The notes under the pieces were generated by a model. It saw nothing but the letters and a program-made list of their open reading frames with translations. It did not search any database and was not told where the DNA came from. From an uncultured Clostridia bacterium (GTDB lineage: Bacteria; Bacillota; Clostridia; Christensenellales; CAG-314), in the NCBI GenBank assembly GCA_934294965.1, contig CAKRAM010000079.1, forward strand, positions 1-16,892: a stretch of DNA of 16,892 nt, written 5' to 3'. Below, one piece after another: positions 1-6,593 of the stretch. Position 1 is the first letter of the stretch. Each line of letters opens with the position of its first letter. Position numbers and translations under genes: made by a program.

Positions 1-171
1 ACCCATGTATGTGCTTGTGGCGCAACTTTCAAAACGGGTACCACCAAGGATACCGACGTAATTAAAGTTGAAATTTGCAACAAGTGCCATCCGTACTTTA
101 CCGGCAAGCAAAAGTTGGTAGACGCAGGCGGACGCGTGGACAAGTTTAAGAAGCGTTACGGTATTCAATAA
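1..171 (+). CDS. rpmE: 50S ribosomal protein L31 (C-terminal part, 5' end outside window)
   Basis: This is the last 56 codons of an open frame that enters from the left edge and stops with TAA. L31 is a component of the large ribosomal subunit, located at the central protuberance. The fragment shows the zinc-binding pairs of the Cys-containing (RpmE, not YkgM/RpmE2) form: CAC near its start and CNKCHPYFTGKQ in the middle, then the typical basic tail RVDKFKKRYG. The CxC and CxxC spacing matches the zinc ribbon of the family. Only the N-terminal dozen or so residues are missing. It is followed directly by a strong terminator, so it ends its transcription unit. The identification is secure, because the CHPYFTGKQ block is diagnostic. 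Confidence 0.95.
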   Translation, partial: THVCACGATFKTGTTKDTDVIKVEICNKCHPYFTGKQKLVDAGGRVDKFKKRYGIQ

Positions 172-187
172 TAAACATATCGAAACA

Positions 188-224
188 CAAAAAACACTTT
201 CCTTGCGGAAGGTGTTTTTTTTGT
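188..224. terminator. Bidirectional rho-independent terminator (rpmE / lepB)
   Basis: A 10-bp stem AACACTTTCC / GGAAGGTGTT (193-202 with 207-216, one G-T pair) closes a TTGC loop and is followed on the plus strand by a run of about eight T. Read on the minus strand, the same stem is followed by TTTTTTGTGTTT. It therefore suits both the rpmE transcript arriving from the left and the lepB transcript arriving from the right. Confidence 0.9.
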
Positions 225-499
225 TGTTAAGTAGTTATACGAAGTAACCGCATTGCACGTTTGCAAAAAGCATCAAACGCTAGCGAGTTTATTACAACGG
301 CACAGTTATGCGCATTTTCGGTGCGATTGGTTGCCCCAAAACTATGCAATAACAAAATAGCGGAATGTCGTTCCGAAAGGGGTATATGCTACAATCAAAC
401 GGGTTTGAAAATGCGGATGATTTGCAATTTGTTGCAGTTGCGATATGCCGCAAAATTGTTTATGCAAGAAGCAGTGCGATTTTTTGCCGTATCGCACGC
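225..499. other. Intergenic region between convergent rpmE and lepB
   Basis: I see no convincing gene in these 275 bases. The open frame at 261-503 has no ribosome binding site and no family resemblance. Two small hairpins are visible. A perfect 5-bp inverted repeat CGGAA-TGTCG-TTCCG lies at 361-375, and a 7-bp stem GTGCGAT / ATCGCAC (474-480 with 491-497) lies just past the lepB stop. Neither has a good T tract, so they may be 3'-UTR structures of the lepB message rather than terminators. Confidence 0.5.
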
Positions 500-1378
500 C
501 TAAACAACAACGCCCATTACACGGCTATACGGCACGGCTTTTAAGGAGTTGCTTCGGGAGTCCTCGCTGACCGAACGGTTATCGCCGAATGCCAAAAAAT
601 GTTTTTTCGGCACTACGTAGCAGTTTTCTTGGCTGTCGTAAGCGGAAAGCCAATCGTCCGCGCGCGGCTCCATCGTTATTTGCACAACGTATTTGCCGTA
701 AAGTTGCGTGGCTTGTTCCAAACTCGTTGCCAAAACGTAGTGTCCCTTGTCGCGATTGGGAAATGGCTTTGTTTGCTCGGTGTCCCAATAGTAAAATTCG
801 TAGTAGACCGTGTCATCTATTTCCAGTGCAAAAACGTATGTGCCGTCCGGAAGCGTTTCCGTCCAAATTTTGTCGCCGCCTATTGCAACGGCGCGTTTTA
901 TTATCTTAAAATACTTTTTCCCCGGCAACGTTTGCGATTTTGGCGCAAAGTAGGCTTTCAGTTTGCTGTCGATGTCGTACTTGAAAGCCACAACAATATC
1001 GCCGCGTTCGGGGGTTGCCAACTTGTTTACGGTAACGGTTTCGCCCTCGGATAGATAAGTCGGCTCCATCGAACTGCCGCTGACGGTGACGCTGCTTACG
1101 AAAAACACCTTTGTTACCAAAAGAACAGCCAATATTATGATTATCACGGTTAAACTGCGGTTTACAGCCGTGCCGAATTTGCCGTTTTTGTTTTGTTTTT
1201 GCTTATTTTCGGGAGCGTTTGTTTCCTCCGCATCGGTTTCGGGAGCCGATTGAGGTTGATCCGTCAAATCGTTTGTGCAGCAGTTTTCCTCCAAAGGGAC
1301 GGCGTTTTGGCTGTCAGGTACGTTTTGTCGGGTTTCGTCGTCGTCGACGGGATTGATGTTGTTTTGTTGTTCTCTCAC
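500..1378 (-). CDS. lepB: Signal peptidase I with long acidic N-terminal extension
   Basis: This membrane-anchored serine protease removes signal peptides from secreted proteins on the outer face of the membrane, using a Ser/Lys dyad. One membrane segment spans about residues 76-92. It is followed by box B SGSSMEPTY with catalytic Ser103, then RGDIVV (125-130), box D KRAVAIGGD with the general-base Lys161, and box E FGDNRSVSEDSR (264-275). All motifs are intact. The start is a GTG at 1376-1378 with AGGCGG six bases upstream. Residues 1-67 are unusual: a cytoplasmic tail rich in Asp, Glu, Asn and Gln with a CysCys pair (33-34), which the short Gram-positive SipS-type enzymes lack. There is also an insertion of about 60 residues between boxes D and E, as in longer LepB forms. 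The gene stands alone and converges on rpmE. Confidence 0.93.
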   Translation of the reverse strand: MREQQNNINPVDDDETRQNVPDSQNAVPLEENCCTNDLTDQPQSAPETDAEETNAPENKQKQNKNGKFGTAVNRSLTVIIIILAVLLVTKVFFVSSVTVSGSSMEPTYLSEGETVTVNKLATPERGDIVVAFKYDIDSKLKAYFAPKSQTLPGKKYFKIIKRAVAIGGDKIWTETLPDGTYVFALEIDDTVYYEFYYWDTEQTKPFPNRDKGHYVLATSLEQATQLYGKYVVQITMEPRADDWLSAYDSQENCYVVPKKHFLAFGDNRSVSEDSRSNSLKAVPYSRVMGVVV

Positions 1379-1452
1379 GATGTACCGCCTGTAAAATTAA
1401 GTTATAGTGATTTGTTGCGAGAAGCGTTTTGTAGCAAGGACTTTTGCAATAA

Positions 1453-1481
1453 ATTGTACACGCAATTTGCCGTGACTGCAA
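1453..1481 (-). promoter_or_regulatory. Candidate sigma-A promoter for lepB
   Basis: On the minus strand, TTGCAG (1476-1481) and TACAAT (1453-1458) are separated by 17 bases, about 75 bases upstream of the GTG start. The -10 matches consensus at five of six positions and the -35 at only three, so this is a tentative call. Confidence 0.35.
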
Positions 1482-1722
1482 CAATTGTAAACGATATGTT
1501 CTTTTGTCTTTCGGCAAAATGTTTCAAACACTTACGAGTTTTTGCCATTGTTTTTCCGTACTGTGTAAAATCGTCGGTTTTTCTTGGTGTTCTTTGCGCT
1601 CTTTCGGACAAAGCGGTCGACATTTAACGTTTGCTTTTCAATTTGAATCGCGCTTGCAATGCTTTTGTACGGCATTTGAAAAAGCCAAACGTTATGTGGC
1701 AAAATTTACGTTTTTACACAAA

Positions 1723-1765
1723 AGAACGGCAAAAAACCTAATTTTTGGTGTAATTTTGCCGTTCT
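1723..1765 (-). terminator. Long hairpin downstream of the hydrolase-like gene, probable terminator
   Basis: A perfect 12-bp inverted repeat AGAACGGCAAAA / TTTTGCCGTTCT (1723-1734 with 1754-1765) encloses 19 bases. On the minus strand the stem is followed by TTTGTGT, a weak U-rich tail. It lies 57 bases past the stop codon of the gene at 1822-3462. Confidence 0.6.
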
Positions 1766-1821
1766 GTGTGTCTTTTGTAGGTATGTTCGTTCGGGTTTTC
1801 CCCATGCGGAGGATTTTTGAA

Positions 1822-3462
1822 CTAGACTATTATTATGTTGTTGATGATAAATTGCTCTTTTGCCCAAATCATAAGCAAGTTGCAATTTTCGTCCGCAGGA
1901 ATACTTTTTCCGTCGCTGTCGCGCTTAAAATCTTTTTCGTCAACCACAATTCTTTGCCATTTTCCGTCGCCCAAAAGTTGAACTTCTTTGCTGTAAACCT
2001 CTCGTTCGGATTCGAATCCGTGAACGACACTGACCGTGAGCGTTTGTTTTACGGTGCAACACACGTCAAAACTGATGGTGTAGGTGATGGAACGGCGAAT
2101 GTTCTCGTCGCTTATTGCGTAGGTTGCAAACGCATTGCCCTTTGCGCCGACGATGTTCAGGTAGCCTGCGGCTTTTTCGTAAGAAACGTTGTCGCCACGC
2201 CATCTTCCTTGAATGTCGAACGGAATAAGTTCCTGCGTACCCGTGCCGCTGAAAATGATATTGCTGGGCAAAATAAGATTGTGCGCGTTTTCGACTTTTA
2301 TTTTGGTAAGCGGCGAAGATATTGCCACGTCCGCGTCCAACAGGGCGAACACCAGCACTTCGCAGTCCTTTTCGTACAGGTTAAGTTTTGCGCGAGATTC
2401 CCCTCCGGTGCGCGTTATCGTTGCGCGCATCCAGTGTTTGGTTCTTCCGTCTGCCTTTACGCAGTACCACACCGAAAGTTTTTTGGCAGTTGCCGAACTG
2501 TTTGTGGTTACGTAGTAATCGCCGTTTTCGTCCAACGAGGACGTTACGGAAAGTTCTTCCTCGGGCTTTTTGCCTTTGCACCAGTTTATGACGGATTTTG
2601 CGTAAAAATCGTTAAGGTGCTCAATTGTGTTGGGAAGAACAAGCAATCGGCTTTCGTCGTTTATGCGGTAGAACATACGGCTTATGTCTTCCACGTTGCC
2701 AAGTTCGCTGTTTGCCGACGTAATTATGTACACCGGCACTTTTATTTGCATAACGTAACTTTGCGGAGCCAGTCCCATAAGCCACAATTGGCGTTTTTCT
2801 TCGTAAGCCAAGTGTGCGGCAAGTTCTTCACGGTCGGACAAATCCGCTTCGGTTTGTGTTTTGTTGCCGTAGTCGCGGTAAACCGCACCGAAAACTATCG
2901 AGCCGTTTGTTACGCGGTTATCGATTGCAAGCACAATCGTGCCCACGTACGTGCCTAATCCAACCGTTACAACGGAAACGTTTTGGGCATTCTCGTTTTG
3001 AATAAGATGCGTAATGGCGCGCATACACATCACGGCATAGCGGTAGAGTTTGTTGTTGTGAATACCGTCGTCCACGTAGAACAAACTTTTTGCCACGTCG
3101 GCATTGCAAAAGTCCTCGGAGGGGGCGTAGACGGTATGTTTGCCCTTTTCCACCCTGCCTTTAAGGTCAATTGACATTGCGGTGAAGCCGTTTTCGGCAA
3201 AGAAACGCAAATCGTCCAAGGAAATCGGCTTGGAATAACTGTCGATTAGCAGCACGGCGTTTTTGGAAGGCTTGTCGCCTTTGTGGCAAACCACGGCAAA
3301 CACGCGCGTTTTTGTTCCGTCCTCAAAGGAAGTAGACGTAAAATACAATTGCTTGAACGTCAACCCGTCGATAACTTCGCTTCTAACGACAACGGCATCC
3401 AGCGGCTCGGCCGTCGGATCAAAGTTTTCCCATAATGTTTTTTGTGTAATCAGTTCACTCAT
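1822..3462 (-). CDS. Alpha/beta-hydrolase-like protein lacking the nucleophile, with C-terminal beta-sandwich domain
   Basis: This 546-residue protein has no signal peptide and no membrane segment. Residues about 50-295 follow the order of an alpha/beta hydrolase of the acetyl-xylan-esterase/PqaA kind: strand NAVLLID (69-74), NGFTAMSIDLKGR (91-103), a nucleophile-elbow-like VTVGLGTYVG (165-174), VPVYIITS (242-249) and a His-containing turn LPNTIEHL (276-283). In the elbow the position of the catalytic Ser is Gly170, so it looks non-hydrolytic, although a candidate His282 remains. Residues about 310-546 are rich in beta strands. The ending GKWQRIVVDEKDF ... IINNIIIV resembles a jelly-roll carbohydrate-binding module. 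It is a single-gene unit with its own near-consensus promoter and downstream hairpin. No clear Shine-Dalgarno precedes the ATG. The family call is moderate and the substrate is unknown. Confidence 0.6.
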   Translation of the reverse strand: MSELITQKTLWENFDPTAEPLDAVVVRSEVIDGLTFKQLYFTSTSFEDGTKTRVFAVVCHKGDKPSKNAVLLIDSYSKPISLDDLRFFAENGFTAMSIDLKGRVEKGKHTVYAPSEDFCNADVAKSLFYVDDGIHNNKLYRYAVMCMRAITHLIQNENAQNVSVVTVGLGTYVGTIVLAIDNRVTNGSIVFGAVYRDYGNKTQTEADLSDREELAAHLAYEEKRQLWLMGLAPQSYVMQIKVPVYIITSANSELGNVEDISRMFYRINDESRLLVLPNTIEHLNDFYAKSVINWCKGKKPEEELSVTSSLDENGDYYVTTNSSATAKKLSVWYCVKADGRTKHWMRATITRTGGESRAKLNLYEKDCEVLVFALLDADVAISSPLTKIKVENAHNLILPSNIIFSGTGTQELIPFDIQGRWRGDNVSYEKAAGYLNIVGAKGNAFATYAISDENIRRSITYTISFDVCCTVKQTLTVSVVHGFESEREVYSKEVQLLGDGKWQRIVVDEKDFKRDSDGKSIPADENCNLLMIWAKEQFIINNIIIV

Positions 3463-3511
3463 AATTCGTATAACGGTATAACCTTATTTTGAATTGCAAT
3501 ACGCACAAGTT

Positions 3512-3532
3512 TGATACCGTATAATTGTATCA
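3512..3532. promoter_or_regulatory. Inverted repeat over the -10 box, possible operator
   Basis: TGATAC (3512-3517) and GTATCA (3527-3532) form a perfect 6-bp inverted repeat separated by nine bases. The dyad overlaps the -10 hexamer and the likely transcription start of the promoter at 3524-3551, where a repressor would act. I do not recognise the motif. Confidence 0.35.
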
Positions 3533-3551
3533 CAATAAATATATTTGTCAA
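3524..3551 (-). promoter_or_regulatory. Near-consensus sigma-A promoter for the hydrolase-like gene
   Basis: On the minus strand there is a perfect -35 TTGACA (3546-3551), a 16-base AT-rich spacer and -10 TACAAT (3524-3529), about 60 bases upstream of the ATG at 3462. This is one of the best housekeeping promoters in the window. Confidence 0.75.
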
Positions 3552-3853
3552 CTGTAACACACGCGGAGAGCGTTTTATATCCAAAATTTGCACAATTTTG
3601 CCAATAACAGGTAAAAATGCTAAAATTCGGGCGGAGAATACGGATTATTCACAGCATATACGCACATAACAATGCAAAGTTGCGCCATCGCCGCTTGTTG
3701 CAAAGGAGAAAATCACCAAAAAATATCAAAATTTGCAAAAAATAAATTTAAAAACACAATATTTTTGCGGTTTTGCGGAAAATTCAAGCCGAACGAATAT
3801 GGCAAGAGCAACCGTTTTGGTTTGAAAAAAAGCATTGGTTGGCTGCCGAAAAA
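3552..3853. other. Intergenic region between the hydrolase-like promoter and rlmH
   Basis: About 300 AT-rich bases with no gene I can support. The plus frame at 3672-3866 runs into rlmH antisense and has no ribosome binding site. A GGAG at about 3707 is not followed by a start codon at a useful distance. I found no clear terminator for rlmH. Confidence 0.5.
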
Positions 3854-4327
3854 TCACTTATGGTAGGGGACGTTGTTGTTTATGCAGCACGCGCGGTAGA
3901 TTTGTTCGGTCAGCACAACGCGGCACAAGCGGTGAGGCAATGTGATTTTTCCCATCGACCAGCGCAAATTTGCACGGTTTTTCACTTCTTGGCAAAGACC
4001 GTGGCTGCCACCTATAACAAAAGTTATCGTTGCAAAACGTTGCGACTGCGTTTTTAGGGTTTCGGCAAGTTGCTCAGACGATAAATCTTTGCCGTCAATG
4101 TCCATAACCACAGCAAAGCCTTCAACCTTGGCAAGAATTTTGTTCCCTTCGGTTTGCAGTATCTTGTCTATTTCTTTTTGTTTGGGTATACCGTTGAAAA
4201 ACGTTTCGGGAATTTCACATATTTCCGTCGAAACAAAGCGGGACGTGCGTTTTGTGTATTCTTCTATGGCTTGGCGAAAGTAATCTTCCTTTATCGAGCC
4301 GACTGCAACGATTTTGATTTTTAACAT
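3854..4327 (-). CDS. rlmH: 23S rRNA (pseudouridine-1915-N3)-methyltransferase RlmH
   Basis: RlmH is a SPOUT-class enzyme that methylates pseudouridine 1915 in helix 69 of 23S rRNA on assembled 70S ribosomes, using S-adenosylmethionine. The 157 residues match the usual length (about 159). The trefoil-knot cofactor site is visible as FVIGGSHGL (103-111), then LPHRL (130-134), EQIYRA (141-146) and the C-terminal PYHK that reaches the target base. The N-terminal IKIVAVGSIKEDYFRQAIEEYTKR is typical. The ATG is preceded by AAGGA at a spacing of six, which fixes the start. In Bacillus subtilis this gene lies near walJ, and the same proximity is seen here with one membrane-protease gene between them. 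All key residues are present. Confidence 0.96.
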   Translation of the reverse strand: MLKIKIVAVGSIKEDYFRQAIEEYTKRTSRFVSTEICEIPETFFNGIPKQKEIDKILQTEGNKILAKVEGFAVVMDIDGKDLSSEQLAETLKTQSQRFATITFVIGGSHGLCQEVKNRANLRWSMGKITLPHRLCRVVLTEQIYRACCINNNVPYHK

Positions 4328-4661
4328 AATTTGTCCTTAAAGCGTGATATGGTGTGGGTTATTTGCGTCAATTTGTTCGGTTTAGCGTTTTTTATTTGAG
4401 GAAATCTTGTATACGTTGTCTTTTGAGCAAGCAGTGTTTTGCCGATTTGTGGTCGTGTGGAGTGGCAAAACACATAGATGTGCAGGCACGGAGGTTGTCT
4501 ATACATGCGTCTTTGTCGATTAGTGAATTCGTTTTTGCCAACAAGGCAGACGAGGGAAATTGCATTTTCGCATAAATGAGGATATTCGGCATGGCAAAAA
4601 ACGGAAAAACGCGTATAACGCCGTACGTGGTGCGTCATTTGCACAAGTTTGTCGAGTATGT
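4328..4661. other. Intergenic region between rlmH and the CPBP protease gene
   Basis: These 334 bases contain no gene I can support. Frames at 4392-4592 (minus) and 4354-4575 (plus) overlap each other, lack ribosome binding sites and resemble nothing known. The region does hold a 10-bp inverted repeat, listed separately. A poor promoter-like pair for rlmH (TTGACG at 4366-4371, TATCAC at 4344-4349, minus strand, spacer 16) would leave almost no leader, so I do not call it. Confidence 0.5.
4434..4473. repeat. 10-bp perfect inverted repeat with 20-base loop
   Basis: GTGTTTTGCC (4434-4443) and GGCAAAACAC (4464-4473) are exact reverse complements. Neither strand has a T tract after the stem, so it is not a standard terminator. 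It could be an mRNA 3' structure of the gene at 4662-5534, a leader element of rlmH, or a protein-binding site. Confidence 0.5.
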
Positions 4662-5534
4662 TTACCCCAGCAACGACGTTATCCAAACCGTTCCGCACAT
4701 ACACGCCGCGGTTATAAGCGCAATTAGGGAAAACGCGTCGGTTTTTGGTTGTTCTTCGGTTTGTTTGCGGCTTTGTGTAAATTTTAGGTACAGCGGAATA
4801 GTTACGCCAAGTCCGATTGCGCCGACTATCATCATCCAACCGTTGTTTTTTACGATAAAGTCCGCAGGCAGCACGAACATCAAAACAACCGCAACAAGGT
4901 TGTTGAAAAAATGCACGGCAACGGTTGTCCACAAACTGTCGCTGCGGATAAACAACAAAGTCATAATCGTGCCAAGTGCAAATTGATGAACGGTTTGAGC
5001 CGGGTTCATATGGAACAGCGCAAACAACGCTCCTCCCGCAAATACCGAGCCTGCGGTGTTGGGATTTTGAGCAAGCGAGCAGCCCAGCGTTCCGCGGAAC
5101 GTCAGTTCTTCGCAAAAAGCGGCAAGCACGCAGGAGATGATCAAAAGCGGAACAAAGCTTACGTGATTTTCCAGCGGCGTGGACGGGCGTTTTAGTCCGA
5201 GTGCCTCTATTCCGTCCAAAATAAGCTCGTTTAGCGGAGACATTAGCATAATCAAAAACACCGTTATGCCCATGCCCCACAAAAGGTGGTCAATCGGCGG
5301 TTTTTTGTTGATTTTCGTTGCCTCTATAAATTTTGTTTTGGTAAACACGGCATAAAGCGGCGCAACTGCGCCTATTGCAAGCGTATAGATTGCCTGCGTA
5401 ATCCAAAATTGCATCGTATCGGTTTGAGATTTTGTAAAAATAGCCGCAATAAGTGAGGAAATCAGCACGGCAACGACAACTGTCAGCGCAAAAATTTTGC
5501 CCGTGTCGTTTTTGTTGTAGTAAATCTTATTCAA
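4662..5534 (-). CDS. CPBP-family intramembrane glutamic protease (Abi/CAAX-protease-like)
   Basis: A polytopic membrane protein of 290 residues with about eight hydrophobic segments. The CPBP (Rce1-type) active-site motifs are in order: EELTFRG with Glu142-Glu143 and Arg147, FALFHMNPAQ with His175, and HFFNN with His208 and Asn211. Members cleave peptides within the membrane. In bacteria they are linked to bacteriocin immunity, peptide maturation and stress signalling, and the substrate here cannot be told. The start is a TTG at 5532-5534 with GAGG five bases upstream. It lies inside the last codons of walJ (8-base overlap), which implies translational coupling. The next Met (residue 41) would delete the first membrane segment. 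It occupies the place between walJ and rlmH that the serine protease gene htrC takes in B. subtilis. Confidence 0.85.
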   Translation of the reverse strand: MNKIYYNKNDTGKIFALTVVVAVLISSLIAAIFTKSQTDTMQFWITQAIYTLAIGAVAPLYAVFTKTKFIEATKINKKPPIDHLLWGMGITVFLIMLMSPLNELILDGIEALGLKRPSTPLENHVSFVPLLIISCVLAAFCEELTFRGTLGCSLAQNPNTAGSVFAGGALFALFHMNPAQTVHQFALGTIMTLLFIRSDSLWTTVAVHFFNNLVAVVLMFVLPADFIVKNNGWMMIVGAIGLGVTIPLYLKFTQSRKQTEEQPKTDAFSLIALITAACMCGTVWITSLLG

Positions 5535-6303
5535 AGGTTACCTCGTTGTGATATTGATCCGCGCAGTACACGGTCACGTCGCGCCCTTCAACCAGCCCCA
5601 AGCGTGCGTATGCGCTAACGGTTTGGTTGAATGCCAGTTCCTTGGTGTTGTTTTTTTCGGACAAGTGTGCAAGCACCACGATTTTTACGCTAGTGCCTAC
5701 AAGTTTTGTCAAAAGTTCAGCCGCTTGCTCGTTGGAAAGGTGTCCGAAGTCGGAAAGTATTCGTCGTTTCAGCGGATAACTGTATTCGCCTTTCAAAAGC
5801 ATGTTTACGTCGTGATTGCTTTCTATTTGCACGATTTTGCAATCGCTTAAGAACTTTATCGTTTGGTCGGTGGCAATTCCCGTGTCGGTTACGCACGCAA
5901 CGGAAGTTACTCCGTCGCTAAACTTGTAGCCGTAGCAACAAATTGCGTCGTGACTGCAACAATACGGGATAACGTGCAAAGTTTTTGCGTCAAATTCGCC
6001 ATCGATTGCCTGCACGTTGGGGGAGTAGGACTTTTTGCAAATCAAATCCACCAGCGGGGATGGCGCGTAAATTTTGACGTCGGGATTGTACTTTGTCCAC
6101 ATGGGCAACGCGGCAATGTGGTCGGCATGTTCGTGCGTTATCACTATTGTGTCTATGTCCTTGGGGAATAGGCCCGACAGGGCAAGCCTGCCGACGGTTG
6201 CTTTGTAGCCGTAGCCGACGTCAAGAAGTATGTTTGTTTCGTCGGATTGCACCAACGAGCAGTTTCCCTTACTTCCGGAAAACAAAGGTGTAAATTTTAT
6301 CAT
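5527..6303 (-). CDS. walJ: MBL-fold metallohydrolase, WalJ/YycJ family
   Basis: A metallo-beta-lactamase-fold hydrolase; YycJ/WalJ proteins are 5' exonucleases linked to DNA repair in Bacillus. In the 258-residue form, SGSKGNC (9-15) opens the fold. It is followed by the metal-binding THEHADH (56-62), CSHD (116-119), VTDTG (138-142), ESNHD (161-165), GHLSNE (187-192) and LAHLS (211-215). These include the family's lower metal ligands, so it looks active. I chose the ATG at 6301-6303 because homologues begin a few residues before SGSxGN. The frame continues upstream to a TTG at 6369, adding 22 residues without a better ribosome binding site. Neither start has a good Shine-Dalgarno. The gene is coupled to the downstream CPBP gene. 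Unlike the Bacillus operon, no walRKHI genes adjoin it. Instead addA lies 290 bases upstream. Confidence 0.9.
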   Translation of the reverse strand: MIKFTPLFSGSKGNCSLVQSDETNILLDVGYGYKATVGRLALSGLFPKDIDTIVITHEHADHIAALPMWTKYNPDVKIYAPSPLVDLICKKSYSPNVQAIDGEFDAKTLHVIPYCCSHDAICCYGYKFSDGVTSVACVTDTGIATDQTIKFLSDCKIVQIESNHDVNMLLKGEYSYPLKRRILSDFGHLSNEQAAELLTKLVGTSVKIVVLAHLSEKNNTKELAFNQTVSAYARLGLVEGRDVTVYCADQYHNEVTFE

Positions 6304-6341
6304 TTCGTGTAAGTATTTTTGCAGATACGTTTCTAAAATTG

Positions 6342-6376
6342 CAAATTTGATAGTTTCGTTTTGCTTCAAATTTGAA
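6342..6376. repeat. Two copies of palindrome CAAATTTG upstream of walJ
   Basis: CAAATTTG occurs at 6342-6349 and 6367-6374, 25 bases centre to centre. The second copy extends to a 12-bp perfect palindrome TTCAAATTTGAA (6365-6376). They lie 40-75 bases upstream of the preferred walJ start and overlap the alternative TTG start. The regular spacing, a little over two helical turns, would suit a dimeric regulator, but AT-rich palindromes also arise by chance. Confidence 0.35.
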
Positions 6377-6593
6377 TATTCGGGCGGTGTGCGTTGCGGC
6401 TAAAAAGCGTGTGGCTTTGTGGTTTGCTTTCGTTTGGTATTTCGGCAAAAATCGGCTGTTTGATTGCGAAAGCGATTCCGAACCGTCCTCGTCTTTTGCT
6501 TGTTTTTACAGGGACGTATTACGTGTCAAAACTCACGTTGCAGCCACACGGAACGGCTCAAACACGCGCGAAATTTGCGTTCTTGAGGTCAAT
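6377..6593. other. Intergenic region between addA and walJ
   Basis: I see no gene here. The plus frames starting at 6372 and 6394 are shadows without ribosome binding sites. On the minus strand a TTGACA is present at 6527-6532, but no good -10 follows at the right distance. It is unclear whether walJ is read from its own promoter or from addBA. Confidence 0.4.

Larger units (their letters stand above)
1379..1821. other. Intergenic region between lepB and the hydrolase-like gene
   Basis: These 443 bases hold the candidate lepB promoter and a long hairpin that probably terminates the hydrolase-like gene. I see no convincing gene. The minus frame at 1402-1623 (73 residues) lacks a ribosome binding site and resembles nothing I know. 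The plus frame running from 1504 into the next gene is an antisense shadow. Confidence 0.5.

Noticed and set aside
261..503. Plus-strand frame of 80 codons after the rpmE terminator
   Set aside because: No promoter, ribosome binding site or recognisable sequence, and it overlaps the 3' end of lepB.
1402..1623. Minus-strand frame of 73 codons upstream of lepB
   Set aside because: No ribosome binding site, and it spans the candidate lepB promoter.
1504..2958. Long plus-strand open frame of 484 codons
   Set aside because: It is antisense to the hydrolase-like gene over most of its length. Its product is rich in Phe, Val, Cys and Arg, as expected from reading a biased gene backwards, and it crosses the terminator hairpin.
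4344..4371. TTGACG / TATCAC pair upstream of rlmH
   Set aside because: The implied transcription start would fall in the ribosome binding site, leaving an almost leaderless message, and the -10 match is poor.
4598..4620. Small GCGT-TAT-ACGC hairpin followed by T-rich sequence on the minus strand after the CPBP gene
   Set aside because: A 4-bp stem is too short to call a terminator, although the following T-rich stretch is suggestive.
4321..5280. Minus-strand open frame of 319 codons overlapping the CPBP gene
   Set aside because: It is in another frame of a clearly real gene with membrane motifs, and its Arg/Cys-rich product is typical of a frame shadow.
6304..6369. Upstream TTG start of walJ adding 22 residues
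   Set aside because: WalJ homologues start just before SGSxGN, and the extension overlaps a palindromic repeat. It remains possible because neither start has a clear Shine-Dalgarno.
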